Shown: positions 26,693 to 35,253 of the stretch, one piece after another | Numbering within the stretch: position 1 is the first letter of the stretch | Layout of the letters: each line of letters starts with the position of its first letter | Assembly (NCBI RefSeq): GCF_030010215.1 | Contig: NZ_JASCRR010000013.1 | Coordinates: 44,825 to 108,824 of the forward strand | DNA from: Tianweitania sp. UT-5YL-CI-8 | GTDB taxonomy: Bacteria; Pseudomonadota; Alphaproteobacteria; Rhizobiales; Rhizobiaceae | DNA length: 64,000 nt | Direction of reading: 5' to 3' | The notes under the pieces: generated by a model | Told to the model about the DNA's origin: nothing | Database searches by the model: none | The model's input: the letters and a program-made list of their open reading frames with translations, nothing else | Program-made: the position numbers and the translations under genes

Positions 26693-27111
26693 TTGACGCC
26701 TATTTCGCTCCCTTGGCCGGCGGCGCGTTGATCGGCTTGTCAGCCAGTCTTCTTATGCTGCTCAACGGCCGAATTGCCGGGATCAGCGGCATCGTCGGCC
26801 GGCTGCTTGGACATCGCGGTGAGCGGCTCGGCCACGACATTGCCTTCGTCGCCGGCCTCCTTCTCGGTCCGCTGACCTATCTCGTCATCTTCGGCACAGC
26901 GCCACAGGTGGTCGTCGCGGCGTCTTGGCCGCTGCTGATTGTCGCCGGCGTGCTCGTCGGCGTCGGTACCCGCATGGGTTCCGGTTGCACCTCCGGACAC
27001 GGCATCTCGGGCCTGGCACGACTGTCTCCCCGGTCGTTAGCTGCGGTGCTGACTTTTCTCGCAACGGCGATCATTACCGTGCTCGTGATGCGGGTGGGAG
27101 GCTGGCTATGA
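26689..27111 (+). CDS. YeeE/YedE family protein, half 1
   Basis: Membrane protein of 140 residues with about four helices and the signature GSGCTSGHGISGLARLSPRS, in which the Cys is typical of YeeE/YedE thiosulfate or sulfur-compound importers. It forms one half of a split transporter with the next gene. Start is GTG at 26689, overlapping the blh stop (GTGA). In BigR-controlled clusters the same pair accompanies Blh; it probably moves a sulfane-sulfur species. Confidence 0.85.
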   Translation: MIDAYFAPLAGGALIGLSASLLMLLNGRIAGISGIVGRLLGHRGERLGHDIAFVAGLLLGPLTYLVIFGTAPQVVVAASWPLLIVAGVLVGVGTRMGSGCTSGHGISGLARLSPRSLAAVLTFLATAIITVLVMRVGGWL

Positions 27112-27536
27112 TTCCTGCTCTGCGCATCCTGACGGCCCTTGCTGCCGGCGTTCTGTTCGGCCTCGGCCTTGCAATCTCGGGCCTTCTCAACCCCGCGAAG
27201 GTGAAAGCCTTCCTCGACATCACCGGCGCATGGGATCCGAGCCTGATCTTCGTTCTCGGCGCCGGTGTCGTCGTCGCCTTCGTCGGCTACAGGATCACCT
27301 TCGCGATCAACAAGCCTCTGTTTGACGATCAGCTTCATCTGCCGACCAAGACCCGCATCGACCGCCCGCTCATACTCGGCTCGGCAATCTTCGGCGTCGG
27401 CTGGGGCCTGGCCGGCTTCTGCCCCGGTCCCGCGATCGCATCCCTTTCGCTCGGCCTCGTCCCTGCGGTCATCTTCGTTGTCGCCATGTTCATCGGAATG
27501 GTCACGCATGATCGATTGCTGGCCGGAAAGGGCTGA
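27108..27536 (+). CDS. YeeE/YedE family protein, half 2 (DUF6691-type)
   Basis: Membrane protein of 142 residues, the second half of the split YeeE/YedE pair. It has LNPAKVKAFLDITGAWDPSL and the conserved Cys motif GWGLAGFCPGPAIASLSLG. The ATG overlaps the stop of half 1 (ATGA), implying equal synthesis. A sulfur-compound transport role is inferred from the family. Confidence 0.85.
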   Translation: MIPALRILTALAAGVLFGLGLAISGLLNPAKVKAFLDITGAWDPSLIFVLGAGVVVAFVGYRITFAINKPLFDDQLHLPTKTRIDRPLILGSAIFGVGWGLAGFCPGPAIASLSLGLVPAVIFVVAMFIGMVTHDRLLAGKG

Positions 27537-27539
27537 GCT

Positions 27540-28313
27540 ATGCTTGCCAATATTGGTCCCGCGCTCGCCTCGGGCGGACTTGTCGGCTTCTCCCTCGGTC
27601 TCGTCGGCGGAGGCGGCTCAATCCTCGCGACGCCACTTCTGCTCTACGTCGTCGGCGTGACGCAGCCGCATATCGCCATCGGCACGAGCGCGCTCGCCGT
27701 TTCGGTCAACGCCTTCGCCAACCTCATCGGCCATGCCCGCAGCGGCAACGTCCGCTGGCGCTGCGCGATCATCTTCGCCGGTGTCGGCACGTTCGGCGCG
27801 CTCGCCGGCTCGACGCTCGGCAAGGTGGTTGACGGACAGCAGCTCCTCTTCCTCTTCGGGCTGCTGATGATTTTCGTCGGTGTGATGATGCTGCGACCGC
27901 GCAAGGCAAGCGCGTCCACCGAGCGCCCAGCCGATCTGAGGACATGCGTCGTCACGGCCGCCGTCGCCTTTGTCGCCGGGTCCGCCTCCGGCTTCTTCGG
28001 CATCGGCGGCGGCTTCCTGATCGTGCCGGGCCTCATCCTCGCGACTGGAATGCCGACCATCAACGCGATTGGATCCTCGCTTCTGGCAGTCGGCAGCTTC
28101 GGACTGGCAACGGCGCTGAACTACGCTGCATCCGGCCTTGTCGATTGGCCGATTGCCTTCGAGTTCATCGCTGGCGGCATCCTTGGCGGTATTCTCGGTA
28201 TGATGCTCGCCAATCGCCTCTCGACGGGCAAGAACACGCTCAACCGCATCTTCGCGGCGCTGATCTTCGTGGTCGCTGCGTATGTGCTCTATCGAAGCGC
28301 CGGCGCCTCATGA
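27540..28313 (+). CDS. Sulfite exporter TauE/SafE family protein
   Basis: A 257-residue membrane protein of the TauE/SafE family with two repeated halves, each starting with a Gly-rich helix (GFSLGLVGGGGSILATPLLL and GSASGFFGIGGGFLIVPGLI). Its position after Blh and YeeE/YedE suggests export of sulfite made from persulfide. It begins four bases after the preceding stop and is probably the last gene of this operon. Confidence 0.88.
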   Translation: MLANIGPALASGGLVGFSLGLVGGGGSILATPLLLYVVGVTQPHIAIGTSALAVSVNAFANLIGHARSGNVRWRCAIIFAGVGTFGALAGSTLGKVVDGQQLLFLFGLLMIFVGVMMLRPRKASASTERPADLRTCVVTAAVAFVAGSASGFFGIGGGFLIVPGLILATGMPTINAIGSSLLAVGSFGLATALNYAASGLVDWPIAFEFIAGGILGGILGMMLANRLSTGKNTLNRIFAALIFVVAAYVLYRSAGAS

Positions 28314-29077
28314 CCCGATCGAGGTATCCGCAGCCACGGAAGCCGCCGGCCTGGAGCGCTCCTGTGGCTGACTGCTTGTTTGAACGTTGGTGTTGAAGTC
28401 ATTCTCCGACTTGGCGCGATCTGCGCATGCCAGCGAGGCGCTCGATCCGGCAACGATAGAGTCGATCGCGCTCGCCATCATCATCGCGGCTCGATGCCAG
28501 CCCTGCATTGCCTAATATGCGGAGAGATCAGCAGATGCCGGCGCCAACCGTGAGCGGATAAGCGAAACCCTTGGCATGGCCGTTTTCTTGGCGCCGGCCT
28601 TCGAAGCCTTTGACCAGCTTTCGAAGTGGTTTAGCGATCAGATTTGCGATTTGAGCCGTCAACGCTCTCGGCGCGACCATCACGCTGAGCGGCCGGTCCA
28701 GACCAACCCACCAGCATGAACAATGCGGGGGATAGCGCCCCAAAATGAAAACACGGTGGAACGGATCCAAGTCTTACCCGCTATGACGAACAGCATTTGT
28801 TACCTATTTGTGCCTTCTCGACGCCAAGGCCGCCAGTGCGGACTGGAAAGATGTTGCGCGAATAGTGCTGCATCGCGAGCCAGTGGGCGACGAAGTGCGG
28901 ACGCGGCGATGCTGGGATGGTCACTTCGCGCGAGCCCAATGGCTTTCACATGAGGGTATCGGCAGATTTTAGAACAAGAGATCGCCAACAATCGCCCATA
29001 AGGTGGGCTGAATAGGAATTCATGTTGCAACGCTACTGTTAGTACAATGCTTGAGGCACTGGTGGTAAGATTCTTTT
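28314..29077. other. Gene-poor, probably decayed stretch
   Basis: About 760 bp with no gene I can support. A 66-codon frame on the minus strand (28308-28508, starting MQGWHRAAMMMASAIDS) and an 80-codon one (28528-28770) lack ribosome-binding sites and recognisable domains. Base composition is lower in GC than the flanking operons. It ends at a truncated ABC ATPase stub, which supports a decayed junction between cargo modules. Confidence 0.4.
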
Positions 29078-29233
29078 GTGAGCGGTGGAGATGAGCAAGA
29101 CGCCATCGCGGTTTCTCGAACTGAGAAAACGTTCGGACAGGGAGGCCGTTCTTTCAAAGCACTTGGCGGTCTTTCTCTTGGTGTTCCGCAAGGCTGCGTA
29201 CATGGCCTGATGGGTCCGAATGGTGCCGGTAAT
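29078..29233 (+). pseudogene. ABC transporter ATP-binding protein remnant
   Basis: From a GTG at 29078 the frame reads like the first 50 residues of an ABC ATPase: FKALGGLSLGVPQGCVHGLMGPNGAG, that is, the strand before and most of the Walker A loop. The loop then breaks, with GPNGAGN in place of GPNGAGKST, and continues into unrelated sequence. All other ABC motifs are absent. The breakpoint lies about 50 bp upstream of the methyltransferase start. Confidence 0.65.
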
Positions 29234-29286
29234 GAACTCCATGAGTTGTGGCTGGATTTCGGGAGAAGGAAAGATGGAGGATTCGC

Positions 29287-30087
29287 GTGAGCTCGATAAC
29301 GTCTGGCAATGCAGAGCAGTACGGAGATAGCCATAAACTCGCGGCACGCGCTCGCCTGAACAGCGAATATACGATTGCCGAAACCGGCTGGTTTCCGTGG
29401 GTAGCACGACAGCTTCCGCTCAAGCCCGGTGACAGCGTCCTTGATGTCGGATGCGGTCCCGGCTGGTTTTGGGCGGCAGCCGCAAACGACCTGCCTCAGA
29501 ACCTGCACCTCACACTTTCCGACCTTTCGCCGGGCATGGTGCAGGAAGCCGTTGAACGATGCCTGCCCCTGCCATTTGTATCGGTCACAGGCCAGCAAGC
29601 CGACGCGGCCGGGTTGCCCTTTGAAGACGGGACCTTTGACGCCGTCATCGCAATGCACATGCTCTATCATCTACCTGACCCGTCGAAGGCGGTTGCGGAA
29701 ATGTACCGGGTTCTGAAGCCGGGTGGTTTCCTAGCGATAACGACGAACGGCGCCGGCAACATGCGCGAGCTGTATGCCCTGACAACCGTGTTCGGCAGCG
29801 CGCCCGTGGACCCGGCCGGCGCTGCGTTCGGATATGACGCCGCCGAACGGATCATGCGGGCTAAATTTGGCAACATGACCATGGCGCAGCATCCGGCCTC
29901 TCTGCGCGTGACAGATCCGGAAGACGTGTTCCTGGCCCTGACGTCCTATCCTCCCGGAGATTCTGCCGACGAGGCGCAGCTTGCTGCATTTCGGGAGGCG
30001 ATCACAGAAGCATTTCAGGTCGGAAATGGTGTCCTGGATGTCGGGAAAGAGAGCGGTTTGTTTATTGGACGGAAGGCAGCAAAATGA
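29287..30087 (+). CDS. Class I SAM-dependent methyltransferase
   Basis: A 266-residue UbiE/Methyltransf_11-type enzyme. SAM motif I is VLDVGCGPGWFWA (about residues 51-63), followed by LTLSDLSPGMVQEA, the motif DGTFDAVIAMHMLYHLPDP and VLKPGGFLAIT. The substrate cannot be deduced. The GTG at 29287 has GGAGG seven bases upstream and removes a short unrelated extension. Its stop overlaps the prenyltransferase start (ATGA), so the two probably act on one pathway or are at least co-expressed. Confidence 0.82.
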   Translation: MSSITSGNAEQYGDSHKLAARARLNSEYTIAETGWFPWVARQLPLKPGDSVLDVGCGPGWFWAAAANDLPQNLHLTLSDLSPGMVQEAVERCLPLPFVSVTGQQADAAGLPFEDGTFDAVIAMHMLYHLPDPSKAVAEMYRVLKPGGFLAITTNGAGNMRELYALTTVFGSAPVDPAGAAFGYDAAERIMRAKFGNMTMAQHPASLRVTDPEDVFLALTSYPPGDSADEAQLAAFREAITEAFQVGNGVLDVGKESGLFIGRKAAK

Positions 30088-30998
30088 CTACCTTGAGCCG
30101 TCCAGATTTGAGCGATATTCACCTTGGAGATTGGGTCGACCGACGGCTGCCTATCTCTTGGCGTCCTTACGCGAGACTTGCCCGGATTGATCGGCCAGTG
30201 GGCATTTGGCTTACGCTTTTTCCCTGCCTGGCTGCGCTCACACAGGCGGCCCACGGCCTTCCTGAAACCTGGCTTCTAGTGGTGTTCGGTCTTGGCGCGT
30301 TCCTGATGCGAAGCGCCGGCTCGACAGTCAATGACATCGCGGATCGCAAATTTGACGGGCATGTCGAGCGGACCCGCTTTCGCCCACTGGCGAGCGGTCA
30401 GCTTCGGCTCCACAGCGCAATAGCGTTTCTTGCCGCAGAGCTCGCCCTGGCTGCATTGCTGCTGTTTTTCCTGACCCCCTTCACGCGCCTCGTAGCAATA
30501 TGCGTGCTGCCGCTCGTGTTCATCTATCCTCTTTGCAAACGCTTCACGCATTGGCCGCAAGCCGTCTTGGGGGCGGCGTTCAATTGGGGAATGTTGACGG
30601 CATGGGCGGAGGTTTCTGGAACGATTCCGGCCGGAGCCGTTGCTATGTGGATCGGCGCGATAGCGTGGCAGATCGGCTATGATACGGTTTACGCTTATGT
30701 CGATGTTGCAGACGACACTCGTTTGGGCCTGAAATCGACCGCAATATTGTTCGGTCGAAGCGGCAAAGCCTGCATTGGGCTGTTCTACGTCATCGCCGTC
30801 GCATCGTGGGCGGTCGGTGGCTGGTTGCTAGATATGTCACTTCCCTACGCGGTCGGAATGATCATCGTCACGGCCCATCTGGCTTGGCAGGCATGGCGCG
30901 TCGACCTCGGAAAGCCAGAGCTGAATTACCGGCTCTTCCTATCTAACATCTTGACCGGTCTGCTTCTGGCAGGTGCGGCTTTGGCAGGAACTTGGTAA
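30084..30998 (+). CDS. ubiA: UbiA-family prenyltransferase (4-hydroxybenzoate polyprenyltransferase-like)
   Basis: Integral membrane aromatic prenyltransferase of 304 residues with about eight helices. The two Asp-rich motifs are NDIADRKFDGHVERTRFRPL and DVADDTRLGLKSTAILFG, which bind Mg-prenyl diphosphate. UbiA joins a polyprenyl chain to 4-hydroxybenzoate in ubiquinone synthesis. Coupled to a SAM methyltransferase, it could supplement quinone supply for SQR and the cbb3-linked chain; that link is inference. The gene overlaps its upstream neighbour by ATGA. Confidence 0.82.
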   Translation: MTTLSRPDLSDIHLGDWVDRRLPISWRPYARLARIDRPVGIWLTLFPCLAALTQAAHGLPETWLLVVFGLGAFLMRSAGSTVNDIADRKFDGHVERTRFRPLASGQLRLHSAIAFLAAELALAALLLFFLTPFTRLVAICVLPLVFIYPLCKRFTHWPQAVLGAAFNWGMLTAWAEVSGTIPAGAVAMWIGAIAWQIGYDTVYAYVDVADDTRLGLKSTAILFGRSGKACIGLFYVIAVASWAVGGWLLDMSLPYAVGMIIVTAHLAWQAWRVDLGKPELNYRLFLSNILTGLLLAGAALAGTW

Positions 30999-31007
30999 AG
31001 GCCATCT

Positions 31008-32013
31008 ATGCGTTCATTCTTGTTAGCGTTTATTTCTACGTTCATTCTTCTTATCGGAAATGCAAACGCGCAGTCGTGGCAAAACACCGATCCAGCGTCC
31101 GCAGGCTGGTCGGTCGATCGGTTAAAGGCTGCTCAGGACTATGCCGCCACCCTACAGCCCACGGCCGTCATGGTGGTGCAGGACGGCAAAGTGATCGCCA
31201 GTTGGGGCGATGTATCCCGCGAGGTGAATGTCGCCTCCGTCCGCAAGAGCTTGCTCAGCGCGCTTTACGGGATCGCGGTTTCGGAAGGCCGGATTAGTCT
31301 CGGAAGCAGCCTTTGGCGATCTCGGTATTGACGATAAGGCCCCGACCCTCACGGCGGCCGAGAAGCAGGCGACCGTGCGCGACCTGCTCATGGCGCGATC
31401 GGGAATCTACCACGTCGCAGCCTATGAAACCGCCGGTATTCGCCAGAAGCGGCCTGAGCGCGGCAGTCACGCCCCCGGCTCGTTCTGGTTTTACAACAAT
31501 TGGGATTTTAACGCGCTGGGCACGATCTACCGGCAGCAGACCGGCGAGGACATTTTCCAGAGCTTCGCGCAGCGCATTGCCGCGCCGATCAGCATGGAGG
31601 ATTTTTCGGCGGGGGACGGCAGCTATTCTCTCGAAAAATCATCCGTCCATCCGGCCTATCCTTTCACCATGAGCGCCCGCGACCTTGCGCGTTTCGGACA
31701 GCTTTTCCTCAATGGCGGCCAGTGGGGCGGCCGGCAGGTTATTCCCGCCGCTTGGGTGGGGGAAGCCACCACGGCGCTGTCGCAGCCATCCGATCATACT
31801 AGCGGCTACGGCTATATGTGGTGGACGCTGCGCACCGATCATTGGGGACAGGGCGGCGCATTCAATGCCGGCTATGGCGGCCAGGTCGTTGCCTATGTCC
31901 CGGAAAAGCGGCTCGTGATCGTGCAGACCGTGGACCCGGCCCAGAACCGGCGAGGCATAGAGATGCGAGATTTCTTCCAACTCATGCGGAAGATCGCCGC
32001 AGCCGCTCCATAG
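31008..32013 (+). pseudogene. Serine hydrolase (class C beta-lactamase fold), frameshifted copy
   Basis: Paralogue of the intact gene at 33005. The first frame (from ATG 31008) encodes a signal peptide and the Ser-x-x-Lys region (SVRKSLLSALYGIAV) and stops at 31331. The rest (DLGIDDKAPTLTAAEKQATV onward to 32013, including YNNWDFNALGTIYRQQ) is in the +1 frame. Comparison with the paralogue puts a one-base insertion near 31311-31315, in CCTTTGG. All other parts are conserved, so the lesion is recent or a sequencing error. If real, the enzyme is inactive. Confidence 0.85.
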
Positions 32014-32026
32014 ACAGGCACGGTTC

Positions 32027-32989
32027 ATGCGTTTTTCTTGTTTTGTACGACCCGTCGCGACCTTCATTCTCCTTGCAGCGTTCTTCCTGCTCGGAAACTC
32101 AATTGCTTCAGCCTACCAGGAACGCAGCATCGAGAACGGGAGCGGGAAGCCCATCAAGATTGCCATATGGCTTCCCGAGGCGGCCAATCCAAGCAGTACG
32201 GCAATTCATCCGCTGGTCCTTATCTCGCACGGAAACGGCGGCGGGCTCGCAGCTCATAGCGATACTGCCGAGGCGCTTGCGGCGGCCGGCTATATCGTCG
32301 TCGCAATCGCTCACACCGGCGACACCAAGGGCGATGATCGTGATCCGGCGCGCAAATGGCTGGTCGGTCGCGTTGGCCATGTCAGCCGTGTTCTCGACTA
32401 CATGCAATCCGAATGGGAGGATCGCGTCACGGTTGATCGTTCCCGCATCGGAGCTTTCGGCTTTTCCGCTGGCGGCTTCACGATGCTGGTTGCGTCCGGC
32501 GCGTCTCCGAGCGCTGCGCTGGCGCAGGAATACTGTGGGAAAGCTTCTGCCGAATTTGCTTGCAGGTTGAAACTCGATGGGGAGCTTTCGCGGTTGGTCG
32601 GAAAGGACGCGGCTTCATATCCGTGGCCTCACGATGACCGGATAGCGGCGGCTGTTATCGCTGCGCCCGCGTTGGGCTTTTCGTTCGATCGGTCTGGTCT
32701 GGCCCAGCTGCGCATACCGATCCAGCTTTGGGCCGCAGAGAACGACGACAGAGCGCCTGCCTCGACAAACACTGCGCCCTTTTTGGAAAGGCTTCCAGTC
32801 TCGCCGGAATTCCATCTTGTAAGGGATGCAGGTCATTTCGCTTTTTCCCGGCCCTGTGAGCCGGGAGACCAAAACAGGCGCAGTTGCAAGGGGCCGGCCG
32901 GTTTCGATCGCGCAGCTTTCCACGAACAATGCAACCATCAGGTTGTCGAGTTTTTCAATCGAGCGCTCAACATCGCGGCGAAACAGTAA
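32027..32989 (+). CDS. Exported alpha/beta hydrolase (dienelactone hydrolase-like)
   Basis: A 320-residue alpha/beta hydrolase with a signal peptide (about residues 1-29, ending SIASA). The oxyanion region is LVLISHGNGGG, the nucleophile elbow GAFGFSAGGFTML, and a likely catalytic His is in VRDAGHFAFSRP. It belongs to the predicted dienelactone-hydrolase/lipoprotein-signal group; the substrate is unknown. It lies between two paralogous serine hydrolases on the same strand with gaps of 13 and 15 bp, so the three are probably one operon. Confidence 0.8.
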   Translation: MRFSCFVRPVATFILLAAFFLLGNSIASAYQERSIENGSGKPIKIAIWLPEAANPSSTAIHPLVLISHGNGGGLAAHSDTAEALAAAGYIVVAIAHTGDTKGDDRDPARKWLVGRVGHVSRVLDYMQSEWEDRVTVDRSRIGAFGFSAGGFTMLVASGASPSAALAQEYCGKASAEFACRLKLDGELSRLVGKDAASYPWPHDDRIAAAVIAAPALGFSFDRSGLAQLRIPIQLWAAENDDRAPASTNTAPFLERLPVSPEFHLVRDAGHFAFSRPCEPGDQNRRSCKGPAGFDRAAFHEQCNHQVVEFFNRALNIAAKQ

Positions 32990-33004
32990 GCATTAGGAGG
33001 CTGT

Positions 33005-34024
33005 ATGCCGCCATATCCGAGGTATTTCTTTGTCGTTCTGGTTTCCCTGTTTGCCTTTGTGCTTGCAGGAAGCGGGAACGCGCAGCCGTGGCAAATTACT
33101 GACCCTGAATCCGCAGGATGGTCCGTTGATCGGTTGAACGCCGCTCAGGACTATGCCGCCAGTCTCAAGCCGACAGCCGTCATGGTGGTTCAGGACGGCA
33201 AAGTGATCGCAAGTTGGGGCGATGTATCCCGCAAGGTGAATGTCGCCTCCGTGCGCAAGAGCCTACTCAGCGCGCTATACGGAATCGCGGTTTCAGAAGG
33301 CCGGATCAGTCTCGGCGGCACCCTTGCCGATCTCGGCATTGACGATAAGCCCCCAGCCCTTACGGCGACCGAGAAGCAGGCGACCGTGCGCGATCTGCTC
33401 ATGGCGCGATCCGGCATTTATCATCCCGCCGCCTATGAAACCGGCGACATGCGTCGCAATCGGCCGGAGCGCGGCAGTCACGCACCCGGCACCTTCTGGT
33501 GGTATAATAATTGGGATTTTAACGCCCTCGGCACGATCTACCGGCAGCAGACCGGCGAGGATATTTTCCGCAGCTTTGCGCAGCGGATCGCCGCGCCGAT
33601 CGGCATGGAGGATTTTTCAGCGCGTGACGGTCGATATGTGGCCGAACGACAGTCGGAGCATTCCGCCTATCCGTTCAGCCTCAGCGCCAGAGATGCCGCC
33701 CGCTTCGGACAGCTTTTCCTCAACGGGGGACGTTGGGAGGGAAAACAGGTCATTCCCTCCTCGTGGGTGAGAGAATCAACGACGGCCTATTCCGCTACCG
33801 ATCGCGGGAGCATGGGATATGGCTATCTTTGGTGGACACTGAATCCGCAAATCTTCGGCTCCGGTGCTGCCCTTGCATCGGGCTATGGCGGGCAGGCTAT
33901 TGCCATCGTTCCATCAAAGCGTTTGGTGGTGGTGCAGATCGTTGACCCGGCACAGAATGCCAAGGGCGTGCGAACCAGCCATTTCGTCAAGCTGTTACAG
34001 CAGCTCGCCGCCGCCGCACCTTGA
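33005..34024 (+). CDS. Exported serine hydrolase (class C beta-lactamase/esterase fold)
   Basis: Intact 339-residue member of the beta-lactamase-related family (PF00144). A signal peptide (to about residue 26, GSGNAQ) is followed by the nucleophile motif SVRKS (Ser-x-x-Lys), the YNN motif in WWYNNWDFNALG and a C-terminal block SGYGGQAIAIVPSKRLVVVQ. Relatives include 6-aminohexanoate-dimer hydrolase and esterases rather than true beta-lactamases. AGGAGG precedes the ATG. It is a tandem paralogue of the frameshifted copy at 31008. Confidence 0.85.
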   Translation: MPPYPRYFFVVLVSLFAFVLAGSGNAQPWQITDPESAGWSVDRLNAAQDYAASLKPTAVMVVQDGKVIASWGDVSRKVNVASVRKSLLSALYGIAVSEGRISLGGTLADLGIDDKPPALTATEKQATVRDLLMARSGIYHPAAYETGDMRRNRPERGSHAPGTFWWYNNWDFNALGTIYRQQTGEDIFRSFAQRIAAPIGMEDFSARDGRYVAERQSEHSAYPFSLSARDAARFGQLFLNGGRWEGKQVIPSSWVRESTTAYSATDRGSMGYGYLWWTLNPQIFGSGAALASGYGGQAIAIVPSKRLVVVQIVDPAQNAKGVRTSHFVKLLQQLAAAAP

Positions 34025-34074
34025 CGGATAATCATGCAGGGGACGGCTAGGGCTAAAGATCGGCTCAGACGCAC

Positions 34075-34634
34075 TCATGCTGACAGGCAATACCTACGAT
34101 GCGCCGATCAATCGTGCCTGCAGCAGATCGAGTTTTGCTCTCCCGTACATCTGACCTTTGATGAGCTTCAGTCGTGTGATCCACCCGTGTCTGCTCATTT
34201 GACCACGGTGAGATAATTGCGTTTCTTACAACGTCGCGGTCTTTCGCAACGCCACCGGCAAACGATCCGACCAAGCTGTTCTTAGCTGCTTCGAGCCGTT
34301 CATCGAGCTTTCGTGCTGTCTTGGAACGGATCATGGATTGGAAGTCGCCGATGGCGGTGCGTGCGACAACGAGATCCGGAACGTTCACTTTGATCGCAGC
34401 CACCAGGATCGCCTTGGGTTTCGCCAAGTCATCGCGTGCGGTTGTTATCAGCCGGGCGATGCCACGAGGCGATGGCCTTCGCGCAAGCCCACTCTGATTG
34501 GCCTTCTCCGCGAGACGTCGCCGCTGAGCCCTTTGCGAAAGGACCCCGCGCTGTCCCGGAAAGCCCTTCGCTTTCATCTTTCCCACAGCGCCAAGGCGTT
34601 CCGCATACCTTCGTCCCAGCGGGTGTTGAGCCAC
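34075..34634 (-). pseudogene. ISL3-family transposase remnant
   Basis: C-terminal part of an ISL3-type transposase on the minus strand. One frame carries KMKAKGFPGQRGVLSQRAQR, RLAEKANQSGL and RNAIISPWSNEQT, matching the RxxGFxG...PWSNGQTEG layout of this family. The following part (ITRLKLIKGQMYGRAKLDLL) is in another frame, after a small deletion near 34187-34195. The N-terminus is missing. No terminal inverted repeats were found, so the element is dead. Confidence 0.7.
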
Positions 34635-34747
34635 GGCAGCCAGCTATCCGGTGAGCTGGGCCGCGTCCGGAAGAGTCGAGGCGCTGGCCCTCAAAACGTC
34701 GCGGACGATCTTCCGGCTATGGCCGGTTTGCCGAACAATCTGTCGAA

Positions 34748-35137
34748 TTGAGCACCGACGAGGCGATCAACTACATGTTCCGGCAGGAGCCGGGGAGCCG
34801 CAATGCTCTTGGACGCGTCCGCATCAACTTCGCCAATCAATATTCGGTTTATCTTCACGACACGCCCGATCCCGGCCTGCTTTAGGATGCCAGCTGCTTT
34901 CATTCATCCGGCTGCGTGAGGGTCCAGCGTATTCCGGAATTCGTGACGTGGCTGCTCAAGGAGACGCCGGGCTGGTCCGCCGAGTCCGTCGCCGTATTCC
35001 TGACCAACGGTCGGCGCCGGGACGTCGCGATCTCCAGCCCGGTTCCGCTCCACTTCGTCTACATCACGGCTTGTGGCGTTCCGGCAGGCCCGGCGCAGTT
35101 AAGAGAGGACATCTACTCTCTGGTGGACGGCTCGTGA
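34748..35137 (+). pseudogene. L,D-transpeptidase (YcbB/LdtD-type) remnant with internal stop
   Basis: The frame encodes RNALGRVRINFANQYSVYLH followed by DTPDPGLL, which is the YcbB catalytic domain, then an in-frame TAG at 34883-34885. It continues with SSGCVRVQRIPEFVTWLLKE, the active-site Cys region, to a stop at 35137. The N-terminal two thirds of a normal YcbB are absent. It lies just upstream of dsbG, whose known substrates in E. coli are L,D-transpeptidases. Confidence 0.78.
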
Positions 35138-35174
35138 GGACGTCGGTCGCAAAGTGGCGAACGCGGCCGCGCCG

Positions 35175-35191
35175 CTTAATACTGCCTTAAG
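35175..35191 (+). promoter_or_regulatory. PmrA/QseB-type box 2 (dsbG)
   Basis: CTTAAT-ACTGC-CTTAAG, 63-79 bp upstream of the dsbG ATG. The first half-site ends in T rather than G, which the YTTAAK consensus allows. Confidence 0.75.
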
Positions 35192-35253
35192 TTTGCACGG
35201 GAAAGCGGAGCAAACATTTAGATTTGTCCACAATCTCGACTGGTGCGTCAGGA

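Noticed and set aside
28308..28508. 66-codon minus-strand frame after tauE
   Set aside because: No ribosome-binding site and no recognisable domain; kept only as part of the decayed stretch.
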